Notes under the pieces: model-generated
What the model saw: only the letters and a program-made list of their open reading frames with translations
Databases searched by the model: none
Told to the model about the DNA's origin: nothing
Position numbers and translations under genes: made by a program
NCBI GenBank assembly: GCA_004340125.1
Contig: SLUK01000010.1
Coordinates: 1 to 64,000, forward strand
Reading direction: 5' to 3'
Length of the DNA: 64,000 nucleotides
From: Harryflintia acetispora
GTDB lineage: Bacteria; Bacillota; Clostridia; Oscillospirales; Ruminococcaceae
Shown: piece after piece, positions 41,987 through 48,956 of the stretch
Numbering within the stretch: position 1 is the stretch's first letter
Layout: each line of letters begins with the position of its first letter

Positions 41987-42652
41987 TTACTGTGTCACAA
42001 TCATGGCCGGATAGCCGTCCTGTCTCAGCTGCTGCATATAGTTCTGCGCGTTTTCCCGGCTTTGAAAAGCGCCCACCTGTACCCGGTAGAGCTTTTCGCT
42101 TTCCTTCTGCCCGCCCAGCGCCCCAATAATTTCCCCAAACGGGAAACATTCTCCCGGGCAGCAGGGCTTGGTGATGGGGTTGATCTCATAGTGCCCAACG
42201 ATATGCTCCCGGTCCGCCGGAACCTCCGTGCCATAAAGCCGCTTGATCTCGGTGCGGATATACCGGATCAGCCCGACGCTCGCCTCTTGCTGCGCCGCCG
42301 TCAGCTTCCCGCGTCCATCCTTCCAGTACCCCTCGTGCTCGATTGAGATGGTATAATAATTCGCGTTGGTCTTGCGCTCGCGGACCGTTTCCAGGGTGCT
42401 CTTGCCAAAGTAACGCTTATCGTTTGCCGCCATGCTGGTGCCGTTGCACCATGCCGCCTGATCCAGGGGCACCAGCTGTGCAATCCGGCCGTCCTTGCCC
42501 ACCACAAAGTGGGATGAGGTCTGGGAGGCCGGGTTGCAAAGCCAGCCGACCGTCCCATCATAGGTCCCCTCCGCAATGTGACAGACGATCATGTCCGGCT
42601 TCCAGCCGTCTCGGGAAAAGCAGTTGGGGGAAGTTTTCTGCTCAATCTTCAT
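41987..42652 (-). CDS. N-acetylmuramoyl-L-alanine amidase with SPOR domain, phage endolysin-like
   Basis: A 221-residue amidase_2 enzyme: MIVCHIAEGTYDG carries the first zinc His, SSHFVVGKDGRIAQLVPLDQAAWCNG the following strand, and IVGHYEINPITKPCCPG the later zinc ligands, as in T7-type lysozymes. Residues about 187-221 form a SPOR domain (YRVQVGAFQSRENAQNYMQQL) that binds denuded peptidoglycan. No signal peptide, so export would need the holin whose gene overlaps its start (ATG before the holin stop). Last gene of a lysis cassette. Confidence 0.9.
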   Translation of the reverse strand: MKIEQKTSPNCFSRDGWKPDMIVCHIAEGTYDGTVGWLCNPASQTSSHFVVGKDGRIAQLVPLDQAAWCNGTSMAANDKRYFGKSTLETVRERKTNANYYTISIEHEGYWKDGRGKLTAAQQEASVGLIRYIRTEIKRLYGTEVPADREHIVGHYEINPITKPCCPGECFPFGEIIGALGGQKESEKLYRVQVGAFQSRENAQNYMQQLRQDGYPAMIVTQ

Positions 42653-43092
42653 TTTCCCTTCTCCCCCCGTTCCTTGAGCTGTTCAAGCAGAGCCGTAATG
42701 AACCCCGGCCAGGGCATGCCCAGCTTGGCCGAGTTTTCGATGATCGACAGCCCCTCCCGGCCGAGATAAAAGCAGATGATGGCGGTGCGTATATAAGGGT
42801 TATCAAAGCTCAGCGCCCGGTCCATCACCACCCCAAAGGCCACGAAGAGCAGCACCAGCACCTTGTTGATTCCGCCCCAGAGCATGACCTGGCTGTCAAC
42901 ATTCCTGACCTTGACGGCACAGAGCAGCCCGAGCAGGACGTCCAGTCCCATCGCCCAGAGCAGCGCGATCATCATGAAATCCCATCCCCCCAAAATTCCC
43001 GCCAGGAAGGTCCCCACAGCGGCCACCGCCGCGGAAACCTCGGCGCCTTTGGCGCCATAATTCCAAAACAGATTCCCCATCGGTACCTTCAT
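42649..43092 (-). CDS. phage-type holin, TcdE/holin_4 family
   Basis: A 147-residue holin with three hydrophobic segments (about 20-60 and 68-88) and the family stretches MGLDVLLGLLCAVK, SQVMLWGGINKVLVLL and ENSAKLGMPWP near the C terminus, as in Clostridioides TcdE and phage holins. Starts at an ATG (43092) overlapping the stop of the small upstream gene (TGATG); a GTG one codon earlier is possible. It makes holes that let the adjacent amidase reach the wall. Confidence 0.88.
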   Translation of the reverse strand: MKVPMGNLFWNYGAKGAEVSAAVAAVGTFLAGILGGWDFMMIALLWAMGLDVLLGLLCAVKVRNVDSQVMLWGGINKVLVLLFVAFGVVMDRALSFDNPYIRTAIICFYLGREGLSIIENSAKLGMPWPGFITALLEQLKERGEKGK

Positions 43093-43235
43093 CACCCCAA
43101 CGCTCCAGTGTCAGGGAGCTTCCTCACCTGCTCGCGCAAAGAGGCGGGAACCTGTTCGACCGTTTTTCTCCCCTTGCGGATTAGCTGTACATATCTGTTA
43201 ACCGTCTCGTTCACCTTCCTGTTCCAATCACTCAT
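43092..43235 (-). CDS. small CD1375/XkdX-like phage protein
   Basis: A 47-residue protein, MSDWNRKVNETVNRYVQLIR followed by KGRKTVEQVPASLREQV, the pattern of CD1375-like proteins that lie just before holin genes in clostridial phages. The stop overlaps the holin start. No good ribosome site is seen before the ATG, and an in-frame stop lies upstream, so there is no longer version. Function unknown. Confidence 0.7.
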   Translation of the reverse strand: MSDWNRKVNETVNRYVQLIRKGRKTVEQVPASLREQVRKLPDTGALG

Positions 43236-43328
43236 ACAATTTGCATCATGCGAACTATAATAATTCATTTTTACGATTCATCTTGCACTGGGACCGGGCG
43301 CGAGGGCCCCTTCGCTCCCGGGTCCCAT

Positions 43329-43466
43329 CTATATCAAAAGCCCGTCAGAGGCGGACTTTCTGTCCCGACCGCGCCGTCTTCCCTTGCGCTCCATCCGATC
43401 CCCCAATGCCGCCGCCAAAGCAATCAGCCAAACTCCAGGCAACAGGATCACCATCATCGCCACCAT
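43329..43466 (-). CDS. small membrane protein, hypothetical
   Basis: A 45-residue frame, MVAMMVILLPGVWLIALAAAL and then a very basic tail (DRMERKGRRRGRDRKS). One transmembrane helix with a positively charged C terminus, reminiscent of small lysis-region proteins but not recognised. A GGGGGTG lies six bases before the ATG at 43466. The frame can be extended to 43571, which would add an N terminus without a ribosome site. It lies between the lysis cassette and the divergent repressor region. Confidence 0.4.
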   Translation of the reverse strand: MVAMMVILLPGVWLIALAAALGDRMERKGRRRGRDRKSASDGLLI

Positions 43467-43621
43467 ATAAGCACCCCCATTGGTATCGTTTAAGTAACTC
43501 AAGAAACAAAAAACAATGCCTTCACAAAACAAAAAGAAGGAGTGGGTGTCTGATTTTACCTCAAACTGCAAATTTCATTGTAAAATAGAGGTTGTCCACA
43601 TTTCCACTTGTTTTCTTGTTT

Positions 43622-43675
43622 CGTTTTCGTAACTTTATTGTACAACGATTCATTGCTAATGTCAATACGAAAACG
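43622..43675. promoter_or_regulatory. paired operator-like sites of the S24-type repressor
   Basis: CGTTTTCGTA (43622-43631) and its exact complement TACGAAAACG (43666-43675) flank a 34-base AT-rich segment. Each is followed on the same strand by AACTTTATTG or AACTTCATTG. The region is divergent between the lysis-side genes and the repressor, as in phage control regions. Confidence 0.55.
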
Positions 43676-43704
43676 CAACTTCATTGCCAAATCCAAAGTT
43701 TTTG

Positions 43705-43733
43705 TTGCATTATCGTTACTTGCATGGTATGAT
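43705..43733 (+). promoter_or_regulatory. promoter of the repressor gene
   Basis: TTGCAT (43705-43710), 17 bases, TATGAT (43728-43733). The start codon is at 43756, 23 bases downstream. Confidence 0.65.
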
Positions 43734-43755
43734 AAGGGCAAGGCAGGTGAAAGCA

Positions 43756-44370
43756 ATGGAGCTACAGGACCTCATTCGGACCAGACGCACCCAGCTGGGA
43801 AAGACCCTGGAGGAGATCGGCAAGGCGGTCGGTGTCAGCAAGGCGACGGTGCAGCGGTGGGAGAGCGGCGAAATTAAAAATTTGCGCCGCGACCGGATCG
43901 CGCGCCTGGCGGCTGCTCTGGAGGTGACGTCTGAAAGCATCGTGATGGACCAACCCACCGAAGGCGTTTCGCACACCGGGATCAAGATTCCGGTCCTCGG
44001 CTATGTGCGGGCGGGCATCCCGATCGAGGCGGTCCAGGAAATTTTGGACTATGAGGAAATCACCCCCGAGATGGCCGCACAGGGCGAACACTTCGCGCTG
44101 CAGGTCACGGGCAACAGCATGGAGCCCCGGTTCCAGGAAGGGGATGTGGTCATCGTGCGCCGACAGCCGGATGTGGATGATGGAAACATAGCGGTGGTGC
44201 TGGTCGACGGCAACGACGCGACCGTCAAAACGGTGAGGAAGCACAAAAACGGCATCTCCCTCGTAGCGATGAACCCCTCCTACACCCCAATGTTTTTCAC
44301 CAACGACGAGATACTCGAGCTGCCTGTCAGCATCATCGGCAAGGTGGTCGAGCTGCGCGGCAAGTTTTAA
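43756..44370 (+). CDS. XRE/S24-type repressor (CI/LexA-like)
   Basis: A 204-residue regulator: helix-turn-helix at about 5-60 (LGKTLEEIGKAVGVSKATVQRWESG) and a peptidase S24 domain at about 90-200. The catalytic Ser is in VTGNSMEPRFQEGD and the Lys in GNDATVKTVRK; the cleavable site is probably Ala-Gly in VLGYVRAGIP. Such proteins cut themselves when RecA is active. Start at 43756 (MELQDL) matches the HTH domain start; the frame is open to 43684 across the promoter. Divergent from the lysis cassette, it is the obvious candidate to control it. Confidence 0.88.
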   Translation: MELQDLIRTRRTQLGKTLEEIGKAVGVSKATVQRWESGEIKNLRRDRIARLAAALEVTSESIVMDQPTEGVSHTGIKIPVLGYVRAGIPIEAVQEILDYEEITPEMAAQGEHFALQVTGNSMEPRFQEGDVVIVRRQPDVDDGNIAVVLVDGNDATVKTVRKHKNGISLVAMNPSYTPMFFTNDEILELPVSIIGKVVELRGKF

Positions 44371-44403
44371 TGTCCCTGCCGCCTTCTAAATATAAAACCT
44401 TGG

Positions 44404-44440
44404 AAACAAAGCCGCCAATGCACTGGCGGCTTTGTTTTTT
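44404..44440 (+). terminator. repressor gene terminator
   Basis: AAACAAAGCCGCCA and TGGCGGCTTTGTTTTTT around ATGCAC. Confidence 0.9.
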
Positions 44441-44545
44441 CATATAATGGTACGGCTGGGGCATACCGGTCCCGTGTGGGGGAAGCGGGACGGGTATTAT
44501 CCCGCGCAAAGGAATGAAAGTGGGTGCAAAGACGGGATTGCGTGC

Positions 44546-44572
44546 ACAAATTCCTGCGACTTTCATAAAATA
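44546..44572 (+). promoter_or_regulatory. sigma-K-like promoter of the cysteine-rich protein gene
   Basis: AC (44546-44547), 16 bases, CATAAAATA (44564-44572) fits the sigma-K consensus AC-N16/17-CATANNNTA. No good sigma-A promoter was seen nearby. The match is short, so chance cannot be excluded. Confidence 0.5.
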
Positions 44573-44613
44573 ATACTAGGCAAGAACTATTACTGATATT
44601 AGGAGGATTAAGT

Positions 44614-45411
44614 ATGGCAGAATCCAAGGCTTACGCCAACACCGCTTCCGGGCACAATACTTTCAAAGAAGCCGTGTGCATAGATGCCGGCAGGATTTAC
44701 GACAGCTGCAGCGATAAAGACTGTCTGGAAGACCTTCAGGTCGTCTTTGCGCCCGATGCGCAGTTCGTGATCGACGCCGCCACCAGTGCCAAGGTGAAAT
44801 CGGTCGAAGTACTTACTGTATGTCTGGATGTGGAGCCCGTCCCGTTCAACAAGGGCTTCTACAGCGTAGACATGACGTTTTATTTCAAGGTGGACTTAAA
44901 AGTCAGTACACCCAATACATGTGACCCCATCACGGTCTGCGGCGTTTCCCAGTTCCAGAAGAAGGTCATTCTCTACGGCAGCGAGGGGAATGTCAAAATC
45001 TTCACCTCCCGCAACTGCTGCGAGCATCCCTTCCAGCATACCACCAACATGCCCAAAGCCAGTGTGCAGATCGCCGATCCGATCGCGCTGGATGTCCAGC
45101 TCATCGAATGTCCGCCCAAGTGCGAGTGCCCCTGCTTCCCGCCCGAGGTGCTGAGCTACATCGGCTGTGACTGCTGCGCGCCGACCTACAACAAGATCGT
45201 CCTGATCACCATCGGGCTGTTCACCATCGTGCAGATCGAGCGCGATGTGCAGATGATGATCCCGGCCTACGACTTCTGCGTGCCGGAGAAGGAATGCACG
45301 CCTGGCGGCGGCGCGGAGAATCCCTGTGACCTCTTCCGCCGGATCAAATTCCCGACCAACGAGTTCTTCCCCCCCAATCTTGCCGATCTGAGTGAGGATG
45401 AAAACTGCTAA
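44614..45411 (+). CDS. cysteine-rich conserved clostridial protein, possible spore-coat protein
   Basis: A 265-residue soluble protein with 19 cysteines, several clustered (NCC, CPPKCECPC, GCDCC). It has no signal peptide or membrane helix. The N-terminal block GHNTFKEAVCIDAGRIYDSC and the DVEPVPFNKGFYSVDMTFYF block look like a protein family I have seen repeatedly in Clostridia without an assigned function. Cysteine clusters plus a sigma-K-like promoter suggest a cross-linked component of the spore coat or exosporium, made late in the mother cell; this is inference. Start follows TTAGGAGGATTAAGT. Stands alone between two terminators. Confidence 0.6.
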   Translation: MAESKAYANTASGHNTFKEAVCIDAGRIYDSCSDKDCLEDLQVVFAPDAQFVIDAATSAKVKSVEVLTVCLDVEPVPFNKGFYSVDMTFYFKVDLKVSTPNTCDPITVCGVSQFQKKVILYGSEGNVKIFTSRNCCEHPFQHTTNMPKASVQIADPIALDVQLIECPPKCECPCFPPEVLSYIGCDCCAPTYNKIVLITIGLFTIVQIERDVQMMIPAYDFCVPEKECTPGGGAENPCDLFRRIKFPTNEFFPPNLADLSEDENC

Positions 45412-45455
45412 TGCCCTCGCCGACGAACCCGATGGACGGAAAGTAAGTTGCATGC

Positions 45456-45497
45456 AAAAAAGGAAGCAGCAGGGAAGATTCCCGCTGCTTCCTTTTT
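45456..45497 (+). terminator. terminator of the cysteine-rich protein gene
   Basis: AAAAAAGGAAGCAGCAGGGA and TTCCCGCTGCTTCCTTTTT around AGA. Confidence 0.92.
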
Positions 45498-45890
45498 CCT
45501 GTTCGTAACGGCCCGCAAAAGTAAAACGCCGCGGCAGGGAGCGCGCCCGCCTCTTTATCAAGGCGTCCCCCTGCCGCGGCTATCCTGTTTATTTTTACGT
45601 CCTTTCTTTTATGCGGGTGCCCTTCTAAAGCGCGCGCCGGCATGGCGGCGGGCTATTCGCGGGCAGAGGCGGCCACCTGCCGCCCAGCCGTACCGGTCGG
45701 GGTCCCTACATCCCTATCATATGGCCGCAGGCGGTTATCGGTACCCCGCCCCCGGAGCCGAGCGGGGGCATGTCCGCCCCCGCTCCCGGCGCGTGGGTGA
45801 GAAAGGTTTCTCTCCTGCTCCGGGATTTGCCCGGATCGGTGAGAAAAAATTTTTATGGGTATCGCCGCGGACCCCCAAAATCAACCCGGA
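45498..45890. other. 393-base intergenic region with strong inverted repeats, no gene seen
   Basis: No supported coding frame. It holds a 12-bp inverted repeat GCCGCGGCAGGG (45528-45539) / CCCTGCCGCGGC (45569-45580) followed by TATCCTGTTTATTTTTA, and GAGCGGGGGC (45760-45769) / GCCCCCGCTC (45776-45785). A third, CCGGG/CCCGG near 45820, is flanked by TTTCTC and GAGAAA. The first could be an extra terminator; the others are unexplained. Confidence 0.55.
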
Positions 45891-46880
45891 TTATTGCCCC
45901 GCCAGGCGTACCAGCCACTCCCAGATCAACAGCAGAAGCGGCATGGTCGCCACGCTCATCAAAGTGGAGAGCACGATCAGGCGTACGGCGTAGATGCTGT
46001 CCCCGCCGTAGAGCTCCCCCATGAACGAGGCCGCCACCGCCGTCGGCGCGCAGGCGGCGATTACGATGGTGGTCTTAATCAGGTACCCGTCCGGTACGAA
46101 GCGGGAAAGGTCCAGCGCCGCCAGGAGCAGCATGAGCACCAGCGGCAGCGCCACCAGGCGCAGCAGTGCCAGGACGATCCCGCGCACCGAGCAGAAGACC
46201 TGGCGAAGATCCGCCTGGGAGATGAAGATCCCCACCAGCAGCATCGAGAGCACGGTGTTGAGCCCCCGGAAGCCCTGCGCCACCGTCAGCAGCACTTCGG
46301 GCAGCTCGATATGTAAGAAGTAGAGCGCCCCGCCGATCGCCACGCTGACGGTCGCCGGGTTGACCAGGCACTGCCGCAGGGAGCTCTTACAACCCGGCTC
46401 CCCGGGCAGCCCCCGGCGGGCGCTGTCCACGATCATCATCAGCCTCCCGTAGCTGTAGAGGCAGAGATTGAAAGCCACTAAATAGGCGGTCAGAAAGAAG
46501 ACCCCGTCCTCGCCCAGCACCGCCTGCACCATCGGGATACCGATATAGCTGGAGTTGGACATCACCAGCGCGAAGCGCTCCACCCCAATATTCTGGTTCC
46601 CGCTGCGCTCCCGGATCAGGAGGCGTGCCAGGAGGATGAAGATCAGGTGCGTCCCCACCGCCAGCAGCAGCGCCGTCAGCAGCGCGCCTGCCTCGGCCGC
46701 GTCGTATTCCCGCTGCATGGCGCTGATGATCACCCCGGGAGTGACGGCGTAGAGCAGGATGTTGGACAGGCTGACCGTGCACAGCGGGTCCAGTTTTCTC
46801 CCCCGCACCAGCAGATAGCCGATCAGCGCGATCAGGACCATGACGGCGACCTGCTGCAGGATGATGAGCGCGTTTTGCAC
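45891..46880 (-). CDS. AEC-family transporter
   Basis: A 329-residue permease with about ten membrane segments, AEC (auxin efflux carrier) family. Typical stretches are LLYAVTPGVIISAMQ in the first half (the broken helix with a Pro) and CAPTAVAASFMGELYGGD in the second, the inverted-repeat counterpart. These carriers export or import organic acids such as malate or malonate. It is divergent from oadG, whose sodium-pump decarboxylase uses such acids, so a functional link is possible though unproven. Confidence 0.88.
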   Translation of the reverse strand: MQNALIILQQVAVMVLIALIGYLLVRGRKLDPLCTVSLSNILLYAVTPGVIISAMQREYDAAEAGALLTALLLAVGTHLIFILLARLLIRERSGNQNIGVERFALVMSNSSYIGIPMVQAVLGEDGVFFLTAYLVAFNLCLYSYGRLMMIVDSARRGLPGEPGCKSSLRQCLVNPATVSVAIGGALYFLHIELPEVLLTVAQGFRGLNTVLSMLLVGIFISQADLRQVFCSVRGIVLALLRLVALPLVLMLLLAALDLSRFVPDGYLIKTTIVIAACAPTAVAASFMGELYGGDSIYAVRLIVLSTLMSVATMPLLLLIWEWLVRLAGQ

Positions 46881-46971
46881 CGAAGCTCCCCCTAAAACAA
46901 CATTTTTCTTATTGTACTCCCGCGCCCCCGCTTTGGCAACCGTTTTGGTTAAATTTTTGTCAGTTTATAGA

Positions 46972-47000
46972 TTGAAATCCGCCCCCATCTATTGTATAAT
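46972..47000 (+). promoter_or_regulatory. promoter of the oadG-oadB operon
   Basis: TTGAAA (46972-46977), 17 bases, TATAAT (46995-47000). The oadG start codon is at 47070 behind AAAGGAGATC. Confidence 0.75.
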
Positions 47001-47069
47001 AACTCATGTACACAAAAACCGCGCCCCAACATGCGGTTTTAAGGATATTAAGGAAAAGGAGATCGAGCC

Positions 47070-47441
47070 ATGGATATTGCATACGCACTATCAGTCATCT
47101 TCACAGGGATCAGCATCGTGTTCCTGGTGCTGATCGCGCTCATCCTGGTCATGGTCGCCATGGGCAAGGTCCTCGGCGGCACCGGCAAGAAAAAGGATGA
47201 CGCCCCCTCGGCGCCCGTCAAGAACGCGCCTGCAGCCCCGGCTCCCAAGGCAGCGCCGCCGCAGATGGCGGTCCAGTCCGGCACCCCGGAGGAGGTCGTT
47301 TCGGTCATTTCGGCCGCCATCGCCGCCTTTACCGGTGGCAAGGGCAGGATCACCTCGATCCGCCGCGCGAAAAAAGAAGCCCCCCGTGGGCGCAGCGCAT
47401 GGTCCATGGCGGGTCTGCGTGAAAACACCCAGCCGTTCTAA
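47070..47441 (+). CDS. OadG-family sodium pump decarboxylase gamma subunit
   Basis: A 123-residue protein: one N-terminal transmembrane helix (about 10-32, FTGISIVFLVLIALILVMV), an Ala/Pro-rich linker typical of OadG (APVKNAPAAPAPKAAPP), and a C-terminal region VVSVISAAIAAFTGG plus basic tail that follows the DUF-like OadG end. The gamma subunit assembles the membrane beta subunit with the carboxyltransferase. It is first in a two-gene operon with the beta subunit. Confidence 0.85.
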   Translation: MDIAYALSVIFTGISIVFLVLIALILVMVAMGKVLGGTGKKKDDAPSAPVKNAPAAPAPKAAPPQMAVQSGTPEEVVSVISAAIAAFTGGKGRITSIRRAKKEAPRGRSAWSMAGLRENTQPF

Positions 47442-47474
47442 GGCCGGACAACGACAAAGAAAGGAACGAATCGG

Positions 47475-48608
47475 ATGTTAGATATGTTCTTAGGGACGAT
47501 CAAGGATATCGCGCTGAACTCCGGCTTTGCGAACATCACGGGCGGACAGGCCCTGATGCTCATCGTGGCCTGTGTCCTGCTCTACCTTGCCATCGTCAAG
47601 AAATTCGAGCCCCTTCTCCTGCTGCCGATCGCCTTCGGCATGCTGCTGGCCAATATCCCGGTGGCCGGTCTCTCCGCCCACAACGAGGGCAGCCTGATCT
47701 ACTATATCTATCAGGGCGTCAAGATGGGAATCTATCCGCCGCTGATCTTCCTCGGAATCGGCACCATGACCGACTTCGGGCCGCTGATCGCCAACCCCAA
47801 GAGCTTTATCCTGGGCGCGGCGGCGCAGCTAGGTATTTTCTTAACCTTCTTCATGGCCCTGGCCTCCGGCCAGTTCACCCCGCAGGAGGCGGGTTCGATC
47901 GGCATTATCGGCGGCGCGGACGGCCCGACCGCCATCTTTACCACCAGCAAGCTGGCCCCCCACCTGCTCGGGCCCATCGCGGTGGCGGCCTATTCCTACA
48001 TGGCGCTGGTCCCGGTCATCCAGCCCCCCATCATGAAGCTGCTCACCACCAAGAAGGAGCGCTCGATCGTGATGGAGCAGCTGCGCCCGGTCACCCAGCG
48101 TGAGAAGATCATCTTCCCGATCCTGGTGACCATCGTCGTTTCCTTCATCGTCCCGGATGCCACCGCCCTGGTCGGTATGCTGATGCTCGGCAACCTCATG
48201 AAGGAGTCCGGCGTCGTGGACCGCCTGGTCAAGACCGCCGGCAATGAGATGATGAACATCATCACCATCCTGCTCGGCATCTCGGTGGGCGCCACCACCA
48301 CGGCCGAGACCTTCCTGACCCTGCAGACCCTGCTGATCGTCGTGCTGGGCGTCATCGCCTTCGGCTTCGGCACCGCGGGCGGCGTTATCTTCGGCAAGAT
48401 CATGTGCTGGGCCACCAAGGGCAAGCTCAACCCCCTCATCGGTTCCGCCGGCGTCTCCGCCGTCCCGATGGCGGCGCGCGTCTCCCAGAAGGTCGGCCAG
48501 CAGGAGAACCCCTCGAACTTCCTGCTCATGCACGCCATGGGCCCGAACGTGGCCGGCGTTATCGGCTCGGCCGTCGCGGCGGGCGTGCTGATCAACATCC
48601 TCGGCTAA
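47475..48608 (+). CDS. sodium ion-translocating decarboxylase beta subunit (OadB/MmdB/GcdB)
   Basis: A 377-residue membrane carboxybiotin decarboxylase with about nine membrane segments. The hallmark [10 protein letters not shown] stretch carrying the sodium-site Asp is present (about residue 152-165), followed by [13 protein letters not shown] and the later [11 protein letters not shown] region. It removes CO2 from biotin and pumps sodium out. Which acid is used (oxaloacetate, methylmalonyl-CoA, glutaconyl-CoA or malonate) depends on the carboxyltransferase, which is not encoded here; neither is a biotin carrier. Confidence 0.93.
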   Translation: MLDMFLGTIKDIALNSGFANITGGQALMLIVACVLLYLAIVKKFEPLLLLPIAFGMLLANIPVAGLSAHNEGSLIYYIYQGVKMGIYPPLIFLGIGTMTDFGPLIANPKSFILGAAAQLGIFLTFFMALASGQFTPQEAGSIGIIGGADGPTAIFTTSKLAPHLLGPIAVAAYSYMALVPVIQPPIMKLLTTKKERSIVMEQLRPVTQREKIIFPILVTIVVSFIVPDATALVGMLMLGNLMKESGVVDRLVKTAGNEMMNIITILLGISVGATTTAETFLTLQTLLIVVLGVIAFGFGTAGGVIFGKIMCWATKGKLNPLIGSAGVSAVPMAARVSQKVGQQENPSNFLLMHAMGPNVAGVIGSAVAAGVLINILG

Positions 48609-48631
48609 TTCCAAACGAACGATCAAATCCG

Positions 48632-48660
48632 AAAACCCGCGCTCATAGCGCGGGTTTTCT
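48632..48660 (+). terminator. oadGB terminator
   Basis: AAAACCCGCGC and GCGCGGGTTTT around TCATA, followed by CTT. Confidence 0.85.
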
Positions 48661-48685
48661 TGACCCATGAAAAGGAGGGCTTTCC

Positions 48686-48868
48686 TTGTTCGGACAAAAC
48701 CGCCCACAGCCGCCCATCTGGCGGATTCTCGTCTATATCGCGGTCACCATCGCCCTGCTCGTGGGGCTCGGATGGTTCAACACCCATATCCTCGGGGATC
48801 ACACCGTCTATCCCGACGGGGCCGCCCCCCTCTCCAGCGTCTCATCCGAGGCTTCCACCGCCGGCTGA
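48686..48868 (+). CDS. small membrane-anchored protein, hypothetical
   Basis: A 60-residue protein with one transmembrane helix (WRILVYIAVTIALLVGLGWF, residues 12-31) and a short Ser/Ala-rich outside tail. The start is a TTG preceded by AAAGGAGGG at normal spacing, which decides it. Function unknown. It sits 25 bases after the oadGB terminator and has its own terminator at 48895. An overlapping ATG frame at 48667 would place the ribosome site inside the gene and gives an unlikely basic protein. Confidence 0.55.
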   Translation: MFGQNRPQPPIWRILVYIAVTIALLVGLGWFNTHILGDHTVYPDGAAPLSSVSSEASTAG

Positions 48869-48894
48869 TCAGCCGCAAAGCCGGGGGATTATAA

Positions 48895-48930
48895 GAAAGC
48901 AGGGGTACTTTAAAGTGCCCCTGCTTTCTT
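48895..48930. terminator. bidirectional terminator before the RND pump operon end
   Basis: AGAAAGCAGGGGTACTTT is a near-perfect inverted repeat with AAAGTGCCCCTGCTTTCTT; A- and T-rich on either side. Serves the small gene and the convergent RND gene. Confidence 0.88.
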
Positions 48931-48956
48931 CTCTATTTGAATCCGCCGGTAAACCG

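Noticed and set aside
41987..44370. Intact prophage
   Set aside because: Only lysis genes and a repressor are present; no integrase, terminase, portal, capsid or tail genes and no att repeats were seen.
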